A stretch of 64,000 bases of DNA from Mycobacterium sp. HUMS_12744610. GTDB taxonomy: Bacteria > Actinomycetota > Actinomycetes > Mycobacteriales > Mycobacteriaceae. Below are positions 16,936 through 24,734 of this stretch, piece after piece. Within the stretch, counting starts at the first letter, position 1; each line of letters opens with the position of its first letter. Made by a program: the position numbers and the translations under genes. The notes beneath the pieces were generated by a model. It was not told the DNA's origin. It did not search any database and was given only the letters and a program-made list of their open reading frames with translations. The stretch is from positions 1,922,001 through 1,986,000 of the forward strand of contig NZ_JBGEDP010000001.1 in the NCBI RefSeq assembly GCF_041206865.1. The letters are read 5' to 3'.

Positions 16936-17190
16936 TCAGATACCGGCGAAATACTTCGAGACTGCGACTGTGCCGTCGAAGTAGTTCGCGTGGGTGACCT
17001 TCACGGTTTCCAGCGAGTCCGAACCGATCAATACGATCTCAATCGAGTCAGCCGCGGCCATGTGTGTGCGTTCTAGCCTGGCGTACTCGGCCATCGCGCC
17101 CTTGGCGTCGGTGCCGAATTCCTTCAAGTCGACCAGCTCGGCGCGGTTATGGTCGAACACGAGCAAGAAGTGCTTCAGCGATGCACTCAT
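16936..17190 (-). CDS. Small protein coupled to the alarmone synthetase gene, antitoxin candidate
   Basis: Protein of 84 aa starting MSASLKHFLLVFDHNRAELV, with a conserved-looking SIEIVLIGSDSLETVKVTH core and a C-terminal YFDGTVAVSKYF. Its ATG overlaps the stop of the RelA/SpoT-like gene (ATGA), so the two are translationally coupled. In known toxSAS-antiSAS pairs a small neutralising protein is encoded next to the synthetase, so an antitoxin role is a reasonable inference. Direct sequence evidence for that role is absent. Confidence 0.7.
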   Translation of the reverse strand: MSASLKHFLLVFDHNRAELVDLKEFGTDAKGAMAEYARLERTHMAAADSIEIVLIGSDSLETVKVTHANYFDGTVAVSKYFAGI

Positions 17191-17984
17191 CGACGTACTC
17201 CTTGCAGAAATGGTTGGGCAGCCTGTCTCAGTGTATATACCCGGTCCAAAAGCTCCGGCCCCACGGGTTGACCGTGTTCTTCAAGCGCCATCGCCTCTGA
17301 CACCGCCGCGAACCAGTCTCGCACCTGTGGCGGCCCTCCGCCAGCCTTGATATCTAGCCCGAACCGAGATGTGACGCTCTCGACCGTGTAGGCCCACTCG
17401 TGCTGGACCTCTGTGCGCAGCTGGACTTCGATCAGTCGGCTCTGGTAGCGGACAATTATGTGCACGGCGCGGTAACCGTCTGGTTTTGGCTGGTCAACGT
17501 AGTCCTTGGTCCGGACTGTGACGGTGTCGCCTCTGTACCGGGACTGGACACTTCGGACTTCATCCAGGCTTTTCAACACGGCGCGGCAGCCGCCGATGTC
17601 GGCCATGCGGCCAAGATTCATGCCGGGTTCACGACGCAACTTGTCGATGATCGTGGGTATGCGCTTGAGCCGTTGTGACACTTCGATTTGAGAGCAGCCC
17701 ATGGTCCCGACGCGGGACCGCAAGCCCATCGTTGCGGCACCAAGGGGACGAGCATGTGCTGCGCGCCAGGCTTCCAACGTATCCAGCGCTTCGGAGATCT
17801 GCTCAGCAGTGATCTCCATCGGCGCGGCGATTGTGGCCAGGTTCCCGCTCACTCGCAATTGGCGCAAGACGTTGCCCACGCGGTTCACCGCAGAAACGCT
17901 CGGTACGGAATTAACTGCCACGTCGGGCAACTTACCGCCCGACCCAGCCGCAATCCTTATGCAGGCACGCGGGTGCGCGGGCAC
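17187..17984 (-). CDS. Stand-alone RelA/SpoT-domain nucleotide pyrophosphokinase, toxSAS-like
   Basis: Protein of 265 aa (244 aa if GTG 17921 is used). It contains only a synthetase domain: WRAAHARPL, QRLKRIPTIIDKLRREPGMN, RMADIGGCRAV (Asp129), DYVDQPKPDGYRAVH (G-loop) and IEVQLRTEVQHEWA (Glu186). All expected catalytic positions are intact and there is no HD hydrolase or regulatory domain. This layout fits the toxic small alarmone synthetases (PhRel/FaRel/CapRel group), which use ATP to pyrophosphorylate nucleotides or the tRNA CCA end and act in phage defence. A partner gene follows immediately. The start is uncertain because the extreme N-terminus is poorly constrained. Confidence 0.85.
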   Translation of the reverse strand: MPAHPRACIRIAAGSGGKLPDVAVNSVPSVSAVNRVGNVLRQLRVSGNLATIAAPMEITAEQISEALDTLEAWRAAHARPLGAATMGLRSRVGTMGCSQIEVSQRLKRIPTIIDKLRREPGMNLGRMADIGGCRAVLKSLDEVRSVQSRYRGDTVTVRTKDYVDQPKPDGYRAVHIIVRYQSRLIEVQLRTEVQHEWAYTVESVTSRFGLDIKAGGGPPQVRDWFAAVSEAMALEEHGQPVGPELLDRVYTLRQAAQPFLQGVRR

Positions 17985-18474
17985 TTGGGGCCGGCGGCAT
18001 CGTGGCGACGAGGCACCGCGCGGTGATCACCGGGAGCGTGACATTCGCCTGAAATAAGTTTCGCGGGAATGTCACACCCGACCTCGCGAAGGCCACGTCC
18101 GTGCACCCCATGTGCGACGAGCTTGTGCAACGCACAAGGAACATGCATGGCGCGGTCAGGATGGGCGCCCTGGTCACAATCGTCGACCCCCGGGCCCCGG
18201 CAAAGCCTCAGGTCAGCGCCGGTGGGCTTTGGCCATGGCAGCCGGACACCGCTGCGCCCCGCTCGCGTGCGCCGCGGCTGCTAGTGGTGCGGGTCTAGCC
18301 GCGACCAACACCCTGGGGATAGCCCCACCGAAACGGCCTCGCCGGGTTGGCGTAGCGTGTCCGCCGGCAGGCCGACTGTCCCGTCGTGTGCATGTCGCAC
18401 ACGTCACGGCCTGCAATGATTGGCCCTGAGCTGTGGAAATATTGCGAGTACGTCAACACGTTGTTATGTCCATT

Positions 18475-18550
18475 GCGTGCATACTGCAAACGCACGCATA
18501 CTGGGGTCGTTAACGTGCATACTGCACAGACACACGCATGCCGGGGTCGT
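18475..18550. repeat. Two tandem 36-38 bp iteron-like repeats upstream of the HTH gene
   Basis: Copies at 18475-18510 and 18513-18550 both begin CGTGCATACTGCA after one base and end with GGGGTCGT, with a GCATACTG/GCATGCCG core between. They lie in the roughly 540-bp intergenic region between the leftward synthetase operon and the rightward HTH gene. They could be operators for the HTH protein or replication iterons. Nothing else is evident in the rest of 17985-18593. Confidence 0.6.
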
Positions 18551-18593
18551 GTACACGAGACTGCGCGTCCCCCGTAGTGGTTAGGAGAAGGAA

Positions 18594-18938
18594 ATGATGT
18601 CGCTGCTTGCAGTCGACATCGGCAGCGTCGAGGCGGCCGAGGGGACGCGGGTCAAGAGCCTGGAAACCCTTCACGAGGCTTTGACGTATGCCGTGAGGGT
18701 CGACCTCGACCGAGACGACTTCCATAAGCTCTTTGTCCTTGCCGTTCGAGTGTTGGAGCTCGATCAGGACGCGACCGCCCGGATAGTCAAGGCTAGCCGG
18801 CCGACGATTAGTCGTTGGATCTCTGGCCGCGCGGTTCCTCATCGCGTGGGTCGCTCGTCGGTGTTCCGGGAGCTTCGCAAGGTTGCTGCTGACAAGCTGA
18901 AGCAGCATTCTGCGCTGGGAGCAGCAGCCCCCGCGTAA
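18594..18938 (+). CDS. Helix-turn-helix DNA-binding protein (114 aa)
   Basis: AGGAGAAGGA precedes ATG 18594 (a second ATG at 18597 follows directly). The C-terminal half is a clear HTH (QDATARIVKASRPTISRWIS followed by GRAVPHRVGRSSVF). The N-terminal half is helical. It sits behind two tandem repeats that may be its operators and 51 bp ahead of a GNAT-like gene. It is probably the autoregulator of that pair. Confidence 0.75.
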   Translation: MMSLLAVDIGSVEAAEGTRVKSLETLHEALTYAVRVDLDRDDFHKLFVLAVRVLELDQDATARIVKASRPTISRWISGRAVPHRVGRSSVFRELRKVAADKLKQHSALGAAAPA

Positions 18939-18989
18939 AAACGCGCCGCCTTCATCAGGCCCCGTAGTCGTTGGCTATTGTCATGCAGC

Positions 18990-19646
18990 ATGTCGGTCGT
19001 CATTTCCCATGTACGCCCCGAGGAGGCTGGGGGCGCGTACGAATGGCACCGCGGATTCGCAGCTTCGAATGACCACCTCTTTCCTCGGACGCGCGAACAT
19101 TACGCGGAGCTGGCCGAGAACTACCAAGCGTTCGCGGCACGCGAAGACGGCGATTACCTAGGGCTCTGTTACTACGCGCAGGACGAGCAGAGTACGGAAT
19201 GGGAAGTCGGCGGCCTTATGGTTGCCGCTAACCAGCGAGGACGCCGGTTAGGGATGACGCTAATGGCCGTCACCCTCGGAAATCTGCTGATCGACGTGAA
19301 CCCCTTGGAGGCAGTGGAAGGCGAAGCGCCGCAATGGATTATCAGCCACGTGATCAAAGGAAACGATGCTCCGCGCGGCATCATTGTTGATCGACTGAAA
19401 TTTGCTCACCGCAAGCCGGTCAAGATCCCCTCAGAAGTGCTGCCTGGCCTCAGAACCCAAGAGGATGGCATGGTTCATGGTGACGAATTTGAGATGACCG
19501 TTCCGGCGACACTTATTGCTCTTGCCGAATGGTGCGATGGGTGGACAGGGCAGCTGGGGGACGGCACGCCAGCCGAAATCGAACTCAGGGAAATGCTGAC
19601 GCTCCGCGACTGGGCGGAAGCATTTCGGGAGATGGCCAGCGCCTAG
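18990..19646 (+). CDS. GNAT-like acetyltransferase domain protein
   Basis: Protein of 218 aa. The segment EWEVGGLMVAANQRGRRLGM fits GNAT motif A, the acetyl-CoA pyrophosphate loop (V-x-x-x-x-RGxRxG). The upstream region (SHVRPEEAGGAYEWHRGFAA) fits the first GNAT strand and helix. Substrate is unknown. It follows an HTH gene on the same strand, an arrangement shared by some GNAT toxin-antitoxin pairs, but the protein is longer than typical GNAT toxins. The ATG at 18990 lacks a strong ribosome-binding site; a TTG at 18978 is the alternative. Confidence 0.6.
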   Translation: MSVVISHVRPEEAGGAYEWHRGFAASNDHLFPRTREHYAELAENYQAFAAREDGDYLGLCYYAQDEQSTEWEVGGLMVAANQRGRRLGMTLMAVTLGNLLIDVNPLEAVEGEAPQWIISHVIKGNDAPRGIIVDRLKFAHRKPVKIPSEVLPGLRTQEDGMVHGDEFEMTVPATLIALAEWCDGWTGQLGDGTPAEIELREMLTLRDWAEAFREMASA

Positions 19647-20028
19647 GATCTCGCTGGCCTCCTGCCCGCTGGGGTCCAATATGCCCGGCGTGTTGAGGTC
19701 GAGGTAGATGTAGGCGACCCTGAGCGCGTTGTCCGCACCGCCTTTGCGACCGTATCGAGCTAGCGGCCATGCCAGGCCAGATAGCTCTAGACCGCAGACG
19801 AGCAGCCCGGGCAACCGCGGATCTGCCGGTCGACTTCGCGCCAGCCGGTGTCGTCCTCTTCGAGGCTGGCGATGACGAGCCGCCTGGCCGTCCTCGCCGG
19901 GCCTGGGGCTTCCAAGTCGGTGGCGCGGCCTGGGGTTGCCGGTGGGACGCTGGCACCGACGCCGACTCAAGCCCCCCCGAGTAGCGAACCTGCTCCAGTG
20001 ATGGCGCGGTCGAGGATCTGGAAGTGGG
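19647..20028. other. Stretch without a convincing gene
   Basis: Frames here are short. None shows a start with a ribosome-binding site and protein-like composition. A minus-strand piece reading RRLVIASLEEDDTGWREVD hints at a decayed gene, but it has no recognisable partner sequence. Confidence 0.4.
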
Positions 20029-20768
20029 TTAGGCCGCGGACCGTGTCGCTTTACAGGAAGGGTCGGCCTCGGCGGCCGCCGGTTGGGACTGTGACTTCTT
20101 CTCCACGATCACGCGCTCAGCTGCCCGGGCCGAGGTTTCCCCGGCATCGAGCTTTGCCATCTGCTCGCGCGCCAGCTCAGCCAGTTCGGGGTCATCTGAT
20201 CGCGTCTCCTTGTCGACCAGCTTCAGCCGGCCGTAGGTGCCGCGGGAGGTGCCGAGGGCTTTTGCCACCATGTCGTCGGTGCGCGTCTGGGAAAGGTTCG
20301 TCCCCGTGGGGACGAACCTTTCGCCGAGTCCACGGCCACCCAGCGACGCAGCCGCCCGCTGGCGTTCCTTGGCCTTCGGGCGTTCCAGCTCCTCAAGCCT
20401 GCGCCCCAGCGCCAGCAGCTCGGAGCGGGTGAAGTCCTTGCGGCAGGTGACCGATCGCGCGGGCCGGTGCGGCGGATCGACGGGAGGACTTCGCCGGTGA
20501 TCCAGCGCCGGAACGTGACCGCTTCGGGCTTGTCCGAGCGGATGACGACCTCGTACATGGCCGCCTCAGACACGAGCACCGTTTGGCGCATCTGCCCGCG
20601 AGCATTCTCAACATCCGCCCGGCGGATGTTGAGGTCGTCGAGCCGGTCAACGACGTTTCCGACGTTGGCGATGTCGAGCACCCGGCACAGGTCGGCCAGG
20701 ACGAACCACGGCTCGTTGTCGATGAGGACCACGCGCACCGGCTGGTCGGTGTAGGTGAACAGTTCGAC
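20029..20768 (-). pseudogene. Frameshifted Bro-N antirepressor fused to a ParB-like C-terminal region
   Basis: At 20463-20768 the minus strand encodes a nearly complete Bro-N domain (EPWFVLADLCRVLDIANVGN through FRRWITGEVLPSIRRTG). Immediately afterwards a different frame continues as RKDFTRSELLALGRRLEELE and on to MVAKALGTSRGTYGRLKLVD, which looks like the middle and C-terminal part of a ParB-like DNA-binding protein. The frame changes at about 20455. The simplest reading is a single gene with an indel, or a fusion left by recombination. No good start was found for the Bro-N part. Confidence 0.55.
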
Positions 20769-20966
20769 GGCGCCATCTCCTCGGCGGAATCCCTCGATGG
20801 GGTGGGTCTGATCTACCCCATCGGGCGAGCCGGTCCCGGACAGTCGCGGCGCGTCTCGCTGAGGAAGGGTCCGAGCTGGTCCCGGACCCGCGCCCGTCGC
20901 GGAGTCGTGGGACCAGAAGGGTGTCGACCAGCTCGACACCCCTGGCGAGCGCCTTGACGAGGGGCT

Positions 20967-21173
20967 GAGCCAGAGTTACACCCTTCAGACGGCCGGCGCC
21001 CCGCAATCAGCGACAGGTTGGACGATGCCCTGTGCCGGGTGCTGGACTTGTCGAACCCGTCCGTCTATGCCGACCGCCTGCGCTCGATCGGTGAGGTAAC
21101 ACGGTGTTACCCCATCTCCGACAGCCTCGGCCGCACCCAGCAGGCGACCATCGTCTCCGAGCCCGGCATGTAA
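20967..21173 (+). pseudogene. Second Bro-N fragment, opposite strand, ending at an in-frame stop
   Basis: The plus strand reads DALCRVLDLSNPSVYADRLR and then SLGRTQQATIVSEPGM followed by TAA. In intact Bro-N domains the last part continues as SEPGLYxLI, so the TAA stands where a tyrosine codon (TAC) is expected. The N-terminal strand is not recognisable. It faces the minus-strand Bro-N gene. Confidence 0.5.
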
Positions 21174-21207
21174 ACCCGCGTCCGCGGGCGCCGGAAGGGC
21201 GTCGGTG

Positions 21208-21432
21208 TCATGATTCCCCCTGCGAGGCACAGTAGTTCGCGTTGTACGCGGGCCCGAACGGGTCGCACGCGTAGCTCCCGCTCGACGGCGACTCGTTGTA
21301 GCAGATCGTCGGGTCGAACAGCGGCGAGGACGGGTCGCACCACTGGACCGGGCCCGCATGCGCGGCTGGCATCGGGACGACGCCGATCAGTGCTGCGGCT
21401 GCGGCGAGACCGCAGAGCGCTCGTGTCAACAT
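21208..21432 (-). CDS. Small secreted protein with four cysteines
   Basis: Protein of 74 aa with a Sec signal peptide (MLTRALCGLAAAAALIGVVP, cleavage after AHA) and a mature part of about 48 residues with four cysteines, probably forming two disulfides. An AGGAGG site lies 5 bp before ATG 21432. Function is unknown. It follows a similar exported protein gene and is part of the leftward cargo operon. Confidence 0.75.
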   Translation of the reverse strand: MLTRALCGLAAAAALIGVVPMPAAHAGPVQWCDPSSPLFDPTICYNESPSSGSYACDPFGPAYNANYCASQGES

Positions 21433-21441
21433 GGCAACCTC

Positions 21442-21795
21442 CTATTTCTGCGCGCCGCCGCAGCCACCGGGCGGCGCGGGCTGTGGGATCGGACCGTTGT
21501 CGGGATCGACGACGCACGACATTCCCAGCCGTGTCGGCTCGCTCGAGCCCGGCATGAAGAACGGCATCGAGGAGCCCGCGTAGGACAGCTGGTGCCAGTA
21601 GGAACCGTCGGGGTAGTGCTCCCCGTCGCACCATCCCTCGAAGATGGAGCCGCCCCCGCCGCCGGCGCACTGGCCGGCCGCCTGGTTGGGGATGTGCGGG
21701 TCGTCGGCGCGGGCCGGGCCGGCGCTCAGCGTGGCGAGCGCGGCCAGCGTGGCGACGCCGACGAGCACCTTGGTTCGGTGGGCCATGGACAGCAT
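21442..21795 (-). CDS. Secreted hypothetical protein with four cysteines
   Basis: Protein of 117 aa. A signal peptide with hydrophobic core KVLVGVATLAALATLSA ends at ARA|DDP. The mature region is Gly/Pro-rich with four cysteines (QCAGG, GWCDG, SCVVD, GGCGG). An AGGAGG site precedes ATG 21795. It is 9 bp upstream of the second secreted protein gene, so the two form an operon. No family with a known role is recognised. Confidence 0.75.
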   Translation of the reverse strand: MLSMAHRTKVLVGVATLAALATLSAGPARADDPHIPNQAAGQCAGGGGGSIFEGWCDGEHYPDGSYWHQLSYAGSSMPFFMPGSSEPTRLGMSCVVDPDNGPIPQPAPPGGCGGAQK

Positions 21796-21805
21796 CGTGG
21801 ACCTC

Positions 21806-21990
21806 CTATGCTCCTAATCCGATGTCCGACGAGGTGATTGCCCGCAGGACCGGGTTCGCCGCGGCCTCGGAGATGCGGCGGATCTCCGGTCCCGAGACTG
21901 CGGTGTAGCGCTGGGGTCGTGGCGACCGACGTGTGCCTTGGACGGCGCGCAGGTGACCGGTCCCGGTGTGCACGGCGGCTGGCGTAGGCC
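21806..21990 (-). pseudogene. C-terminal remnant of a tyrosine recombinase
   Basis: The minus strand shows LRAVQ, HTSVATT and QRYTAVSGPEIRRISEAA spread over two frames. They align with the LRAVQQLLGHASVLTTERYT segment and the following residues of the intact recombinase at 23449-24258. The catalytic Tyr is in QRYTAV. The rest of the gene is gone and a frameshift separates the two pieces, so this is a decayed third integrase. Confidence 0.55.
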
Positions 21991-22021
21991 ATCGGCAAGA
22001 AGTCTTCTGGCTCAACGCTTT

Positions 22022-22726
22022 TCATCCTTCGTACTGCGGGCAGTAGGCGGCTAGGGCGACGTTGACCATGCCGGAGGTTTGCCACGGTGTGAAGGTGGGG
22101 TCGTTGCGTTGTACTTCGTCGATGATCTGGGCGCGGGTCATGCCGCGGGCGAAGCCGCCGCAGATGCTGCGCGCGCCTGCTTCGGCGACGTCCCAGTTGA
22201 TGATGTGCAGCTCGGGGATGCCGGCGACGCCTTCCCGGAAGATCCGGTCCGCGTCCGCGGGCGGCGGTGCGAGCGTGGGGGCGGGTTGCACGGTCACGGT
22301 CGGCGTGGATGGCGGTGGCGCGGTCACTGTCACCGTCGGCGGCGCGGCGGCGGCCGGGAGGTCCGCATGGATACTGTCCGACGGCGGCACGCTGCTGACA
22401 GATGGAAGCGCTGCAGGCGGGATCGTCTCGACGGGGCTCGTTTCTGTGGGCGGCAACGTCGAAAGAGCAGGCGAGCGCGGTGTTATCCACACGTGCCATG
22501 CGGCGCTCAGGACGATGACCAGCGTCACCGCGGCGATGGCGAACAACGGCCGCGCGGAGTCGACCATCGCCAAGCGCCAAGAAGCTCCCGGCTCGTCGCC
22601 GTCATCGTCGAGCGACCACGCGACAGGCTGAGCGGCCACGGTCGGCGCCGGGACGATCTCGGTCGCGTCACTCCCGCTGGCAACGGCGGGTTGCCCGGGG
22701 GGTTCGTCGCCAGGATCAGGGATCAC
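22022..22726 (-). CDS. Membrane-anchored DUF732 protein
   Basis: Protein of 234 aa. A cytoplasmic N-terminus of about 55 residues is followed by one transmembrane helix (ARPLFAIAAVTLVIVLSAA), a Pro/Thr/Ser-rich linker, and a C-terminal DUF732 domain (ICGGFARGMTRAQIIDEVQR to YCPQ, with two cysteines). DUF732 proteins are exported mycobacterial proteins of unknown role. The ATG overlaps the stop of the upstream gene (22723-22726). Confidence 0.8.
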   Translation of the reverse strand: MIPDPGDEPPGQPAVASGSDATEIVPAPTVAAQPVAWSLDDDGDEPGASWRLAMVDSARPLFAIAAVTLVIVLSAAWHVWITPRSPALSTLPPTETSPVETIPPAALPSVSSVPPSDSIHADLPAAAAPPTVTVTAPPPSTPTVTVQPAPTLAPPPADADRIFREGVAGIPELHIINWDVAEAGARSICGGFARGMTRAQIIDEVQRNDPTFTPWQTSGMVNVALAAYCPQYEG

Positions 22727-23256
22727 CGCTCGGCCCCTTTGATTCTCGGCCTATCGACCAGCGCTCGGACAGCAGCATCTGTGGGCGCGGCGCCCGCAAT
22801 CAGCAGTTGGGCGACAGCCTGTACCGCCGGCCAATGCTCGTCGAGTTCGCGAAAGCCCCAAAACTGTTCACGAGTCGCGACGAGCTCCGCGAACCGCTCG
22901 CCTAGCAGCGCTTGATCAGCCTCGCAGGCGTGTCGATAGTCTTCGCCGTCCCCGCCGGCATTGCGCAGAAACGCCGCGGCCACGTAGTCCTCAAAGGAAG
23001 CTCCGTCTTCGTCTTCGCCATCCAGCGAGGGCAGTGGCCATTGCACGCGTGCTTCTGCCCATGGACCCGCGTAGGTCACAAACGCGGTATCGCACGGTTT
23101 GCAGCGAAAGCCGGTGTGCCCAAGGTATGCCGCGCTCGGCTCAATCGTGATCGAGCGGAGTTCGCCGCCGCCCCGCATCGCCGCCGCAACCGCATGCCCG
23201 GCCTCGTGATAGGCGGTCAGCTCCCGCTCGGGAGGCACATCATCATCGGGCGCCAT
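22723..23256 (-). CDS. M41-like HExxH zinc peptidase domain protein
   Basis: Protein of 177 aa. The sequence AYHEAGHAVAAAMRGGGELR contains the zinc-binding HEAGH motif in FtsH/M41 context, and a later GEDYRHACEAD segment could supply a third ligand. No AAA domain and no membrane helix are present, so it is a stand-alone protease-like domain often found on actinobacterial phages and islands. AAGGAGG precedes ATG 23256. Confidence 0.7.
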   Translation of the reverse strand: MAPDDDVPPERELTAYHEAGHAVAAAMRGGGELRSITIEPSAAYLGHTGFRCKPCDTAFVTYAGPWAEARVQWPLPSLDGEDEDGASFEDYVAAAFLRNAGGDGEDYRHACEADQALLGERFAELVATREQFWGFRELDEHWPAVQAVAQLLIAGAAPTDAAVRALVDRPRIKGAER

Positions 23257-23452
23257 CGTCGGTCCTCCTTCCCGTCTGCAGTGTGCGCCTCGGCGCGGAC
23301 AGCTGTCCGCGATATGCCCGCCCGCGGCCGTCGGCGACTGTGGTCACGGCCCCGTCGTCAAGGAGATCGTCGAGCGCGGTGTCGATGTGCGGGCGCACGT
23401 CGGAGCGGAGCGCCCGGCTCAGGTGGGTGCGTGGACGCAGCGCCGCGGTCAC
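23243..23452 (-). CDS. Small winged-helix-like protein (69 aa)
   Basis: The GTG at 23452 overlaps the integrase stop (GTGA). The frame encodes VTAALRPRTHLSRALRSDVR followed by HIDTALDDLLDDGAVTTV, a helix-strand pattern like a winged helix. Its end overlaps the next gene by 14 bp. It could be a directionality or regulatory protein for the adjacent recombinase. Confidence 0.5.
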   Translation of the reverse strand: MTAALRPRTHLSRALRSDVRPHIDTALDDLLDDGAVTTVADGRGRAYRGQLSAPRRTLQTGRRTDDGAR

Positions 23453-24258
23453 TGGGCGCCCCACGCGCACGCGGCGGCCGAACGGATCTCGTCGTCGTCG
23501 ACCGCGGTGTATCGCTCCGTGGTCAGCACCGAGGCGTGGCCGAGAAGCTGCTGCACCGCCCGAAGATTGCGGCTGCCGCGGTACGCGCGCGTCGCGAAGC
23601 GGTGCCGCAACGTGTGCATCGTCCATCCCGACGGCAGCGCCTCGGTGACCAGATGCCCCACCTCCCGGGCCTTCAGATGCCCGTCGCCTTTGCGGGACGG
23701 GAACACCCAGCCCTCGGCAGCGCGGATCGCGGCCGCCAGGTCGGCGCTGATCGGCACCACGCGGTCTTTGCCGCCTTTGCCGTGCACCAGCAGGGAAGGC
23801 CCGTCGAGCAGATCATCGGAGTGCACCGCGGCGACCTCGGCGCGACGCAAGCCGGCCTCCCCGGCCAACCGGATCATCAGCCGTTCCCGTAACCCGGCGC
23901 CGGCCAGGGCGCTGCTCCACACCGCATCCGGGGCCGGTCTGGGCTGCGGCTTGGGGAGCCGGACCCGGGGCAGCTCGGCGCCGATATCGAGGGGCACACG
24001 CCCCGTTTTCGCCGCCCATCTGAAGAACCCGACCGCGGCTTCTCGGTGCGACTTGAGGGTGGGCGGCGCCCATGAGCGGCTTCCGAACCACGCGAGCAGC
24101 CGCTCGGCGGTGACCTGCTCTGGCGCGCCCTGCAGCCCGCGGGCGATGAGTTCGAGTTGCTCGCGGCGAAGCCTGAGGGTGGCCGGGCGCTGTCCGGCGC
24201 CGGCCAGGGCGCGCAGGTAATCCTCGATGAGGGGCTGCCACGTAGCTGGGGCGCTCAC
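23449..24258 (-). CDS. Second tyrosine recombinase
   Basis: Protein of 269 aa. It has an N-terminal core-binding domain (WQPLIEDYLRALAGAG), a catalytic Arg in GEAGLRRAEVAAV, the HTLRHRFAT box, LGHASVLTT and the nucleophile Tyr in ERYTAV. It is shorter than the left-end integrase and lacks an arm-binding domain, closer to XerC/D-like or resolving recombinases. GTG 24258 overlaps the previous stop. It lies 1 kb from attR and may belong to a second element or to dimer resolution. Confidence 0.9.
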   Translation of the reverse strand: MSAPATWQPLIEDYLRALAGAGQRPATLRLRREQLELIARGLQGAPEQVTAERLLAWFGSRSWAPPTLKSHREAAVGFFRWAAKTGRVPLDIGAELPRVRLPKPQPRPAPDAVWSSALAGAGLRERLMIRLAGEAGLRRAEVAAVHSDDLLDGPSLLVHGKGGKDRVVPISADLAAAIRAAEGWVFPSRKGDGHLKAREVGHLVTEALPSGWTMHTLRHRFATRAYRGSRNLRAVQQLLGHASVLTTERYTAVDDDEIRSAAACAWGAQ

Positions 24259-24734
24259 GACAGCCGGTCCAGCTCGTCGGCCGCCCCGACCAGCAGCGCG
24301 GCCACCGCGCGGGCCTGACCGGCGGTCAACCCGGCGCCCTCGTCCACGCCCCACAAGCTGATGCCGCGGGTGAAGCTGCCATCGCTCTGCTGGCGGCCGT
24401 CGATATCGACGCTGATGTGGCTGCCGGCAAGGCGTAGGTCGGCCATCCCGCCCCGCCAGGTGCGCCACACGAGCGACCGGGAATAGCCGTCGCGGCGGAG
24501 GTTCTTGGTCCAGTTCTCCGTATCGGTGCGGGCGCCGGCAGGAAGGGGCACACCGGCAAGCCGGTCGGCCACCTGCCGGTCGGTAAGGAACTCGCGGGCA
24601 GCGGCCAGCAGGAACGCGGCACTGCCGCCCCCGCCGAGATGAGCCTCAAGGTCGCGGAGTTGACCGACCTGCTCAGGGGTGAGTTCGTCGGCCAGGTCAC
24701 GCCAGGTGGTTGCGGTGTTGTCGGGTGTGGTCAT
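24255..24734 (-). CDS. Hypothetical protein (159 aa) upstream of the recombinase
   Basis: ATG 24734 overlaps the previous stop. The protein begins MTTPDNTATTWRDLADELTP, contains a charged helical N-terminal half and a C-terminal region ending in RAVAALLVGAADELDRL, similar in layout to its upstream neighbour (REAVGFTVAV and AAALTAAAYEIEARR). The two may be diverged relatives. Function is unknown. Confidence 0.6.
   Translation of the reverse strand: MTTPDNTATTWRDLADELTPEQVGQLRDLEAHLGGGGSAAFLLAAAREFLTDRQVADRLAGVPLPAGARTDTENWTKNLRRDGYSRSLVWRTWRGGMADLRLAGSHISVDIDGRQQSDGSFTRGISLWGVDEGAGLTAGQARAVAALLVGAADELDRLS

Noticed and set aside
16741..17076. Possible small membrane protein starting MSLLSIGVPLAAVIIV
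   Set aside because: No ribosome-binding site, and most of its length is antisense to the better supported 84-aa gene.
19431..19970. Minus-strand frame overlapping the GNAT-like gene
   Set aside because: Arg/Pro-rich shadow composition with no recognisable start or family.
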